Both the position numbers and the translations under genes were made by a program. Below the pieces are notes generated by a model. That model was not told the origin of the DNA, did no database searches, and worked only from the letters and a program-made list of their open reading frames with translations. This document shows, in pieces, positions 24,449-34,722 of a stretch of DNA of 64,000 bases; the stretch's first letter is position 1, and each line of letters opens with the position of its first letter. The DNA is from Theropithecus gelada (Eukaryota > Chordata > Mammalia > Primates > Cercopithecidae): contig NC_037669.1 of NCBI RefSeq assembly GCF_003255815.1, positions 128,383,641 through 128,447,640 on the forward strand. Reading direction: 5' to 3'.

Positions 24449-27400
24449 AACTACAGGAGCAAAGCCACATTCTAAAAGGGGAGGGCATGCAAGTGGGGGA
24501 GAACCTGGAAATAGAGTCCAGCAAGAGGCTTGAGCCACGCCCTTTGATTTCTTGCGGAGCAAAGATGAAAAGAAAAAGGCATTGTCCATTCTTACTGCTT
24601 TCTCTAGCATCTTTTCATCCTAGTATTAACTGCCATTAAGTCAATGAATTACCTCTGTAAAAAACAGCAACACTGTCATATGTAATGGAGGAGTAGCCTT
24701 TTTCACTTCAGTTATGCTTCTAGTTAATTCCTGCATATTTCTCAGATCTCCGCTCAAGGGTCAATTTCTCAGGGCAGTTTTCTCCAACTAAATTCCATCC
24801 ACCTTTGATGAGCTCTCTCAGCATTATGCACCTCCACTCCTTAGTACTTACTGTAGAGACACATACTTATACATACATGTGTTATCTGGCTAATTTCTAA
24901 TGCTCCCACTAGACTGTAAGCTTCATGAGGATAAGGGAATGAGACTAGATTTTTTCTTGATATGGTCTCTGTTGTCTAGTGCAATGTCTGGATCATGGGT
25001 GATAACAGAAAAACTATTTTAAAATAAATTCACAGGTGTAAAGTAGTCTGTTTAGGCATCAACTTTCATTATATATTAGATCTAATTCAAGCATAATTGC
25101 ATAATTCCCCTCGTTAGTGTACTAAGCTTTAGGACTGACCCTCTCTCCCTCAGATGCTATGCACTAAATTCTATAAAGTCATAGCTGATTTACATACCCA
25201 CTCTTCTATTGGTCGTCTTCCTGTTCTTAACAACTGCCTTATGTGGTTCTTCAAATATGGAATTTTTATTTCAATCATCAAAGCAGAATATTAATCTTAT
25301 ATTATTCTGGTGTCACATTGGTTAACGCTGACTTGAAATGTAGTTTCATAGTTTTACAACTCTAAGAACCAGCAATTTTCACTGATTTCTAAAAATGTGT
25401 CTGTCCTTTTACATTCCATATACATTCTAAAAATGTATATAAACTTTTGTAAAATTTCATAAAACTGCTCTGAGTGTGCAGAACTTTCATACAACTCAAG
25501 AACTGACTATGACTTTCAGGCCTCAATAAAAACTTACAAGGTCTAGGTAAAAGAAGTGTAGGAGATGAGGATGGGAATAAGAAATGAGTGATGACAAAAT
25601 GAAAAGCAGGATGAGGCCACAGTGGATGAGCAAAATGAAGCCAGGAATTTTTTTTCACACTAGATTTCTTGTCTTTATTCCAGAGAATATGTAGAGGTGT
25701 AAAAAAATTTATTGTCTTCTGATATTTGGCTTATGACACTTGGTTTCAAGATTCATTTTAGTTTTGAGAGGAATGAATTCTCTGTATAATGATCATTCTG
25801 CTGGCCTAGTCAGTAAATCTAGTTGCTTTTCTATCAGAGGTGATGGATTTGCTGTGATCCAGCCACAATCTGTTACCCAGTCCAGCTACTGGCAGGTTTC
25901 ATGGATTTGTAAAAGAGATGAGTAAATTAGGAATCCAGCCTATAGTTATGAAGTGGAACAAAGTTAGTAGGCTTCATTTGGCTTCAAATGTAAGTCTGTC
26001 ATGCTTATTCTCCAGACACCCTGAATAGATGTGTATAAATGCAAATATAGAGATGAGCTATTTTAAATTATGTCCCCTAAACCAGCCAACATTCACAACT
26101 GCACAAAACACACATGCCTGCCAAAGTACTATTAAAATCAGCCTGAAAAAAATGACCCAAGGGAGTCAAGTAGTTTATGAGTTTGGCTGTCACTAGATAT
26201 TTAATTCATTTGAAGCACCCTTTATAACTGGAATGATAGGAGATGCCATAAAGATCCAGAGATCTTGATAGATGCACCAAGAGTAAACGAGGGACAGCTT
26301 TTCAGCCTCACTTCATTATTGTCTGGCTTTCATCAGTGAGCCAGAGCCTGAGAGTCAGAGCTCGAGTGGCCCATTGAGTCTCTGCAGAGAAGGACGAGTC
26401 AGTGAAGTTTCAGAGGTTACCCTTGCCTAAGGTGGGCATTTCCTAGTAATGTTTCTGTGCTATGTGTGCAACTTAGTTGCTGATGTCACTAGTGACAAAA
26501 GTTTACATAATCATTCATTTGGACATGGTTGAACAGGAAAAATAAAAACACACTAAAACAAATATACTCAACCCTGATATCAATCAAAAGACAACTGTAG
26601 TTAAGAACAAAAGGAAACACAAAACATACTTGGCCTGATAAGTTGTTCTGTGTGAAAAAAGAAGATTGTCCAAGACATAAATCATGGCAACTTCCCTCTG
26701 CAGTAAGCACTTTTTTCCCCTCAGAATTATCATTTTATAATCAGAAAAGCCCTAGAGTTTAAAGTATGCCTCGTACAAATGTCACTTCCAAGCTTCAGTG
26801 CTAATCCAGAGGAAATATTATCCTAGTGGTCTCCAAGGCCCAATGTCTAGGTGTTGGATACATGATAAACTTACGTGGAGCTTTCTTAGTGAACTATAGT
26901 CCTCCAGAGGATTGAATTTTTCAAGGCCTAGTACAACCCAACCCTTTAAAATAAGATTTAAGCTTCCCTTGTCAGGTTCTTTTAAGAGCTTTTTAAATTT
27001 TTTTTATTTGCTGCTTTGACCAGGTTCTAATCCCTAGTCCCCAGTGACAACCTTTGGCCATCTCCACCATTTCATGTCTGGTTTCCCATGCCTGGGGCAG
27101 CTTGCACAATTAAAGCTATTTTTTCCCCAGTCCCACAGAAGAGCCTCATGGAAATAATTTAAGATATAAAATCTAACTTTTTTTTTTGTAGCTAAAATAA
27201 GACTTTCTTGCTACTTTATGGGTAGTATTACAGATTTTTAATCATTTTTTACATTCTATAGGCAGCTTTCTAGAATACAATAAATAATGACAGAATAACA
27301 GGTATTGGAAATAAAAAGTGGATCTACCAGTTTGAACTCTCCAAAGCATAGCTAAAATATAAGTTTACTGCACAAAGACAAATGGCTTCCAAAGGTTTCC

Positions 27401-27756
27401 AAGAGGTCTAGGAGGGGGTTACAGTATATCGCTTGATTGAGTGTCTGCTTTTTTTTTTTAAAAAAAAAAAAAAAGGGATAAAGAAATAGGCAAACACTGT
27501 CTGTGTAGTTGGACCCGTGTAGGGTGAAGTGAGGCCTGGTGGTCTGTGTGACCCTGTTGGTAAATCCTGTTTGCACTATTTTTCATACTGCTCTTTCATT
27601 TTAAGCTGAAAGTCTACTTAAATGCCCACTTTGTCACAAATGCACATTAAGTTTATTAAGCAAGTATTGCCCATTTGTATTCTTGACAATGATTTTTTAC
27701 CAAAACCTACACATGGGAATTTACTTTGTTTTTTATTTTTATTTTATGTTTTCTTT
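23758..27756. other. 4 kb without a gene
   Basis: L2-like fragments in plus orientation are recognisable at about 23,900-24,062 (TGTTTGAATGAATAAACTG end), 24,180-24,400 and 24,700-25,010. A CT microsatellite is at 24,411-24,444 and an A/T homopolymer pair at 27,449-27,474. I see no SCR exon, although the CR1 gene should continue downstream of the SCR10/11 exon. The rest (25,000-27,750) is unassigned. Confidence 0.6.
24411..24444. repeat. CT microsatellite
   Basis: Seventeen tandem CT units within an L2-like stretch. Confidence 0.95.
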
Positions 27757-28036
27757 TTGAGATGAAGTCTCTCTCTGTGGCCCAAGCTGGAGTACAGTGG
27801 CACGATCTTGGCTCACTGCAACCTCTGCCTCCCGGGTTCAAGCGATTCTCCTGACTCAGCCACCCGAGTACTGGGACTGCAGGTGCCTGCCACCATGCCC
27901 AGTTAATTTTTGTATTTTTAGTAGAGATGGGATTTCACTATGTTGGCCAGGCTGGTCTTGAGTTCCTGACCTTGTGATCCGCCCACTTCGGCTTCCCAAA
28001 GTGCTGGGATTGTAGGTATAAGCCACCGTGCCCGGT
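27757..28036 (-). mobile_element. Alu (AluS-like), reversed
   Basis: Minus-orientation Alu from TTTTTGAGATGAAGTCTCTC to AAGCCACCGTGCCCGG. Confidence 0.88.
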
Positions 28037-28239
28037 CCAGGAATGTATTTTGATGATTTTATCATAAATTTAATTTTGCTAAGTTTGGCCTATTATTTTA
28101 GCCTTCTAAATCTATCATTCTGGGTAGTAGGTTGGGGTCATCCTGTTTCAACTATCAACATATTACTTTTGTTTCAGCCTTGTTTTAGCTACCAATTATA
28201 GAAACCTTTGGTCTATATCTTCTTAAGGTCATTAATAAA

Positions 28240-29490
28240 AATGTCAGTAGGTTTTAGCCAAGGCAGAAGTTCATCCCTGGAAATCCTGGAGATAAACTAC
28301 TGTCAAAGAAAAATCAGAGCCTACAGTAGTTAAAGTGGTAAAACCAGATTTTGGTTCAAGACAATTGCAATAGTGAAAAAGAGACTGGAGTATAGAACTT
28401 GGCTCAGTTCCAAATACAGCTGGACAAGTGGGAATTTATAGCTAAGAAGCAGGGTGTGAGGCAGTGGATGGAAAATTACTTTGAAGGAAGCATCAACGGT
28501 AAGAGGAGATTCTGGCTCAACTGACTTGATAGGATTCTTGCTGGAGACAGGCCACTGTGATAAGATCCTGAAGGTGGAGAGTGCAAAATTTGGTCAGATA
28601 TCAAAGGCAACCAGATACTGAGGGTAAGGATTCTTTCTACACTAACGTAACAACATTTTTGCTGAAACTGGACTCTACAGAGACAGAGAGAGAAGCCAAA
28701 ATTTGGACATCACTGAGTAGAAGATTCAGAGGTGCCTATTAAAGTTTGGTCAAGTGGGATGGTGTCTTGTCACTCCCTCCTCTTGTTCAAGTGAAGAAAA
28801 GGCATTCTTTTATCCTCTCAAAAATCTACATTTGCTTCTGGAGGCTCTCAGTAGAACCTCAGTTTGTGGTCTCCAGTTGGAAAACTTTTCTAGTCTAAAT
28901 AGCTTTTTTATTTCTTTAGTTGTGAAACATGAGCCCAATGTTAACACCCTGTAATTTGACAGCAATGTTAGCAATGAGTAAAACAGTATAAGGTCACTTC
29001 TCTCTGGGCTCAAGATTAGTTTTCTGATGGTAGTGTTTTTAGAAAACCAGATTGCTTACTTATAAAGGGACAATCAGGAAGTTATAAAGGGACGGAAGCC
29101 TTGAATTTTTGGTTATAGGATTGAGTATATATTTTTTATTGATCCTTGATGTATCTAAAGATGCCAGGTTAAGTCAAGTTAGAGCCCCACACTAGCTGAG
29201 ATGCACACGACATCTTCATGGGTCTTCCCATGAGAATTTCAAAAGTGAATACCTTATGTGGAGGTGAAGATGTAAGAGTCATAAGAGCAATAGGAATCAC
29301 TTATGGCCATGGCAAGTCCAATTTTTCAGATGGTTTAGCCAGTTTGGTCTTAAGAATGCTGTTGGCTTTTTCTATGGTTCCTAATGACTGAGGGTGGTAA
29401 GAGCAGTATAGTCTTTGACTAATGTGTGTTACTTTTCCATTTTTTTGGTATAATTTTACCAATAAAATGTGATCTCTATCTCTAGAGATG
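28240..29490 (-). mobile_element. ERV internal fragment with integrase remnant
   Basis: On the minus strand around 29,400-29,290 there is a decayed retroviral integrase C-terminal region. The readable order is HPQS, then E-K-A-N near a former VER/AN motif, then ILKTKLAK, then DLPWP. This order is typical of class I (ERV1, gammaretrovirus-like) pol. Downstream on that strand (to about 28,240) would be the env side, but I see no clear env motif and many stops. It is an old, non-functional copy. Its boundaries are estimates. Confidence 0.5.
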
Positions 29491-29529
29491 GGAGAGGGGA
29501 TACTCCAGGTGGGGAAAATTTATCCGGAA

Positions 29530-29932
29530 AACTCCACTGATAGCACTAGACAGATCATCAAGACAGAAAGTCAACAAAGAAACAATGGATTTAAACTATA
29601 CCCAACAACTGCAGAATATACATTCTATTTATCAGCTCATGGAACATTCTCCAAGATAGACCATATAATAGAACCAAAAAAGAGTCCACATAGCCAAAGC
29701 AAAACTAAGTAAAACTAACAAATCTGAATGCATCACACAAGGCCATAATCACCAAAACAGCATGGTACTGGTATAAAAATAGGCACATGGACCAAGGGAA
29801 CAGAATAAAGAACCCAGAAATAAACCCAAATACTTATAGCCAACTGATCTTTGACATAGCAAATGAAAACATAAAATGGGGAAAGGACACCCTTTTCAAG
29901 AAATGATGCTGGGATAATTGGCAAGTTAGTGT
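29530..29932 (+). mobile_element. Older L1 ORF2 fragment with internal deletion
   Basis: 29,530-29,672 matches the L1 endonuclease region (CAGAATATACATTC, CCAAGATAGACCATATAAT). It then jumps to the C-terminal part of ORF2 (CATGGTACTGGTATAAAAATAG, GATGCTGGGATAATTGGC). More than 2 kb of ORF2 is missing between the two. Confidence 0.8.
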
Positions 29933-30232
29933 CACTGTCTCAGCAAGAAAATAACATTTTATTTTTCATTGAGTCTAACAGGACTTTACCATGTATGAGA
30001 GTGGCTCAATCATTTGCTGAGTTAAAAAGCAGGCACACCACAATTCCTTAAAAGAAAAGTGTTCTCCAGGAAAGAAAAAAAAATGCTTGGATAATGCAAG
30101 TTATAGATAAATATAGCCTTGCCTGGAAATCTTTATCTCACCCTCCAGTCTCGAATGACTCCTGCCACAATTTTTATCTGAGCCTAATCTTTAATAAGTG
30201 AATTGAAGAAGTGGAAGACTTCAACCTCCACT

Positions 30233-30408
30233 GCTTCCTTCTTTCCTTCCTTCCTCTCTCCCTCTTTTCTCCTTCCTTCCTTCCTTCCTTCCTTCCTTCC
30301 TTCCTTCCTTCCTTCCTTCCTTCCTTCCTTCCTTCCTTCCTTCTTCCTTCCTTCCTCTTTCTCTCTCTTTCTTTTCTTTCTTTTCTTTCTTCTTCTTTCT
30401 TTTTTGCC
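30233..30408. repeat. TTCC/CTTT polypyrimidine microsatellite
   Basis: A long run of TTCC units (about 30,270-30,355) with CT-rich imperfect ends. Several ORFs of Pro-Ser-Phe-Leu or Lys-Glu-Gly repeats come only from this tract. Confidence 0.95.
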
Positions 30409-30439
30409 TTTTCCAAGATCTTTGCAAATACAAGCTCTC

Positions 30440-30471
30440 TATACTAGGGTAATAATTATTACCCTAGTATA
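30440..30471. repeat. Perfect 32-bp palindrome
   Basis: The half-site TATACTAGGGTAATAA is followed without a spacer by its exact reverse complement. It lies 32 nt after the polypyrimidine tract. Confidence 0.95.
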
Positions 30472-31922
30472 TAGGTTGTGATGGTGGAAGGACAGAAAAG
30501 GATGAGAAAACTGTTGTGTCACATATTTGATATGCAATGTGGAATCATTGAAGGATTTTACACAGGGGAGTAAAAACTTTCTGATTTGTAGGTATTAAAA
30601 CAAGATGATAGTTTGCAGATTACAGAATATTAATTTTTATATTATTGTGAGTTATTTCTAGATGTAAAGGTTAGCTTTCTTAAGGTGTCTTCTGAAGGCT
30701 GACCCCCAGAAAAGGAATTGAATTCTTTAAAAGTTCCATGTACGCTACTATGGTCCAGTTTTTAAGGCAGTCAATTCTAGTCAACCACAAGCTTGAACTC
30801 CGGGCCTTAGGCATGCACAGGATGAGGCTGTGGCTTCCCAATTATGAACAATGATCAGGCAAATCCTGCAGCAAGCTTACTACATCACACAGCTGCAACT
30901 ACCTAAGACCACAGCTTTCAGATTATGACAGAGGAAGAGCTGGCGTTACCCCCAAGTCAAAAAATTAAGCTGAAGTCAAGGTTTTGCAATGTCATATAGT
31001 CATTTTGTCCTGGTCCTTCATCAAGCCAGAACATGAGCAGCTGCTTCCCTAAACATGCAGCTTAAGATATCCCCAACCCAAGGGGCAGGGTGTCTCTCCC
31101 AGCATATAACATCCAGCTCTGACAGGTGGCTGTGCCCTGCTCTAGGATGAATGGATAATGGGAAATTTTATGCCTGCTACTAACTCACTTTCTGTGCATT
31201 TTATTTAATGAGCACTGCTCCAGGAGGTCTCGTATAAATGACATTTGGCCATTTGCCTTTGCTTGCATGACTGTTTCATACAAACAACTACCTTAATGTA
31301 CAAAAAGCTAATAAGGTGAATATATTTGCACCCACAACTTAGTTGAAGATTTAAACATTGCCAATACTATCAAAGTGCCCTGGCATTCCATTCCAGATGT
31401 ATCCTCTCCTTATCTCTCTGGATTGTTCCCTGTACTGATCATTGTATTTACTCTTCTCCTAAAATCATGCTGCTTAGTTTAGTATGTGTTTGAACTTTAT
31501 ATGCCTAGAAATATACAGTAAATATATTTTTGCAATTTGCTTTTCACACAACATTGTGTTTCTGAGATTCATTCATATTTATGCAGAAGAGTAGTAGCAG
31601 ATGTTTTCAAGAGCACAAGGTAAGGACAAGGCTAAAGTCTGATTCAGCCAGTTAAGATACGATGAGTTATTTTTAGGCTCAGGCAGTTTGTTATTTTCAT
31701 AGAAAGTGAAATAAAGAGTAGCCAAAGATGCCAGGTAGATGCATCCCTGTCTTATGCATCCAAAATTATGATACTAAAACAAAAAAGGCTGAATGACTGC
31801 CCATAGGAGTTGCAAGATACTCCATTACTAAGATGCAATTCCAGACTGGAGCTAAGTGGTTTTGTAGCCTGATGCCATAACTTACAGAAAGTCTCATATC
31901 TCATCAGTATCTGGGAAGTGAT

Positions 31923-32464
31923 AAGAAACTGTCCTATGCAAGACAAATGCACACTTATGTTTATTGCAGCACTGTTCACAATATCAAAGACTTGGAACCA
32001 ACCCAAATGCCCATCAGTGATAGACTGGATAAAGAAAATGTGGCACATATACACCATGGAATACTATGCAGCCATAAAAAGGGGTGAGTTCATGTCCTTT
32101 GCAGGGACATGGATGAAGCTGGAAACCATCATTTTCAGCAAACACAGGAACAGAAAACCAAACACCGCATGTTCTCACTCACAAGTGGGAGTTGAATCAA
32201 TGAGAACACATGGACACAGGGAGGGGAACATCATATACTGAGGTCTGTCAGCGGGTAGGGGGCTAGGGGTGGGATAGCGCTAGGAGAAATACCTAATGTA
32301 GGTGACGGGTTGATGGGTGCAGCAAACCACAATGGCATGTGCATACCTATGTAACAAACCTGCACATTCTGCACATGTATCCCAGAACTTAAAGTAAAAA
32401 AAAAAAAAAAAGAGAGAGAGAGAGAGAGAGAAAACAAAAAGAAAAAGAAACTGTGCCATGCAAG
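31923..32464. repeat. Target-site duplication around an L1
   Basis: The 20-nt word AAGAAACTGTCCTATGCAAG at 31,923-31,942 recurs at 32,445-32,464 with two mismatches and brackets the truncated L1 at 31,943-32,444. Confidence 0.88.
31943..32444 (+). mobile_element. Severely 5'-truncated L1 with GA-rich tail
   Basis: It begins within the end of ORF2 (ACAAATGCACACTTATG) and carries the 3'UTR and an A tail at 32,395-32,410. A GA microsatellite (32,411-32,430) and a second A-rich part follow. Flanking duplications prove one target-primed insertion. Confidence 0.92.
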
Positions 32465-33149
32465 TCTCTTAGGAAATACAGGAAAGTGAGTGGGAGATGG
32501 TTTCACAAACCACTCATCATCTTGTGTTTCAGGAGGATCACAAGGCATTCTGCCAAGACTCAGATTAGTTGTGGTTCAATCCTGTGTGGCACATGTGGAT
32601 ACCTGCAAGGATGCCAGTGCATAATAGCAGAACATTCCCCAATAGTCATTGCTGTGTTTGGTTTCTTACTGTATAAATATGTTATTTGTCAATTTTGATG
32701 TTTTTGAACATCTGGGTTGCTATAGTGTTTTTGTTTGTTTATTTGGTATTGTAAAGAAAACTACTAAAAAAATTCTTAAACATATCTCCTGGTGCAGATG
32801 TGTAACAGTTACTTTAGAGTATGTGGCTAAGAATGGAATTGTTTGATCAAGGATATGCACATCATTACCCCTACAAGATAATGTCAAATTGTTTTGCAAA
32901 ATGTCTGTGTCCATTTTCACTAAAACATAGTTTATAATGATTTCTTCTGTTCCACATCCTCACCAAGCCTTAATTTTTGCAAATCTCACTCTGCATCTTG
33001 TTTTGATTAAAATTTGTATATTCTAGGTGATTAATGGGTTAACCTTTTTTAAAATGCTTCATTTGTATTTTTATTTTTATTTATTTTTGTTTTTTTTGTA
33101 TTTTTATTTACTTTTCTGTGAACTACCTGTTAATGTCTTTTCTCAAATT
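32465..33149. other. Ancient L1M remains
   Basis: About 32,640-33,060 resembles an old L1M/HAL1 in minus orientation (GGAATTGTTTGATCAAGG, then ATAATGTCAAATTGTTTTGC, then TTCCACATCCTCACC). No gene is seen. Confidence 0.55.
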
Positions 33150-34722
33150 TTCTTTTTTTTTTTTAATTTATTTATTATTATTATACTTTAAGTTGTAGGG
33201 TACATGTGCATAACGAGCAGGTTTGTTACATATGTATACTTGTGCCATGTTGGTCTACTGCACCCATCAACTCGTCATTTACATCAGGTATAACTCCCAA
33301 TGCAATCCCTCCCCCCTCCCCCCTCCCCATGATAGGCCCCGGTGTGTGATGTTCCCCTTCCTGAGTCCAAGTGATCTCATTGTTCAGTTCCCACCTATGA
33401 GTGAGAACATGCGGTGTTTGGTTTTCTGTTCCTGTGATAGTTTGCTAAGAATGATGGTTTCCAGCTGCAACCATGTCCCTACAAAGGACGCAAACTCATC
33501 CTTTTTTATGGCTGCATAGTATTCCATGGTGTATATGTGCCACATTTTCTTAATCCAATCTGTCACTGATGGACATTTGGGTTGATTCCAAGTCTTTGCT
33601 ATTGTGAATAGTGCTGCAATAAACATACGTGTGCATGTGTCTTTATAGCAGCATAATTTATAATCCTTTGGGTATATCCCCAGTAATGGGATGGCTGGGT
33701 CATATGGTACATCTAGTTCTAGATCCTTGAGGAATCGCCATACTGTTTCCATAATGGTTGAACTAGTTTACAATCCCACCAACAGTGTAAAAGTGTTCCT
33801 ATTTCTCCACATCCTCTCCAGCACCTGTTNNNNNNNNNNNNNNNNNNNNNNNNNNNNNNNNNNNNNNNNNNNNNNNNNNNNNNNNNNNNNNNNNNNNNNN
33901 NNNNNNNNNNNNNNNNNNNNNNNNNNNNNNNNNNNNNNNNNNNNNNNNNNNNNNNNNNNNNNNNNNNNNNNNNNNNNNNNNNNNNNNNNNNNNNNNNNNN
34001 NNNNNNNNNNNNNNNNNNNNNNNNNNNNNNNNNNNNNNNNNNNNNNNNNNNNNNNNNNNNNNNNNNNNNNNNNNNNNNNNNNNNNNNNNNNNNNNNNNNN
34101 NNNNNNNNNNNNNNNNNNNNNNNNNNNNNNNNNNNNNNNNNNNNNNNNNNNNNNNNNNNNNNNNNNNNNNNNNNNNNNNNNNNNNNNNNNNNNNNNNNNN
34201 NNNNNNNNNNNNNNNNNNNNNNNNNNNNNNNNNNNNNNNNNNNNNNNNNNNNNNNNNNNNNNNNNNNNNNNNNNNNNNNNNNNNNNNNNNNNNNNNNNNN
34301 NNNNNNNNNNNNNNNNNNNNNNNNNNNNNGAGTTCTTTGTAGGTTCTGGATATTAGCCCTTTGTCAGATGAGTAGATTGCAAAAATTTTCTCCCATTCTG
34401 CAGGTTGCCTGTTCACTCTGATGGTAGTTTCTTTTGCTGTGCAGAAGCTCTTTAGTTGAATTAGATCCCATTTGTCAATTTGGGCTTTTGCTGCCGTTGC
34501 TTTTGGTGTTTTAGACATGAAGTCTTTGCCCATGCCTATGTCCTGAATGGTACTACCTAGGTTTTCCTCTAGGATTTTTATGGTATTAGGTCTAACGTTT
34601 AAGTCTCTAATCCATCTTGAATTAATTTTCGTATAAGGAGTAAGGAAAGGATCCAGTTTTAGCTTTCTACTTATGGCTAGCCAATTTTCCCAGCACCATT
34701 TATTAAACAGGGAATCCTTTCC
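33150..34722 (-). mobile_element. L1 3' part, reversed, with internal gap
   Basis: It starts with a poly-T and the 3'UTR (TTATACTTTAAGTTGTAGGG), runs backwards through the C-rich tract at 33,306-33,329 and ORF2 C-terminus to the N run (33,830-34,329), and continues to CAGGGAATCCTTTCCCCA. There it meets a second L1 of opposite orientation. Confidence 0.9.
33830..34329. other. Assembly gap (500 N)
   Basis: Undetermined bases inside an L1. Both sides are the same orientation of L1 ORF2, so the gap may be internal to one copy. Confidence 1.

Larger units (their letters stand above)
29933..31922. other. 2 kb without a gene
   Basis: Contains the TTCC tract (30,233-30,408) and a perfect 32-bp palindrome (30,440-30,471). 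From about 31,480 to 31,600 the sequence resembles an ancient L1M in minus orientation, which seems to continue after the young L1 insertion (32,640-33,060). The rest is unassigned. Confidence 0.6.

Noticed and set aside
30233..30408. Possible CRISPR-like or satellite array
   Set aside because: Simple tetranucleotide repeat with no spacers. A primate nuclear genome has no CRISPR.
30203..30481. Proline/serine/leucine- and lysine/glutamate/glycine-repeat ORFs
   Set aside because: Translation of the TTCC microsatellite in several frames.
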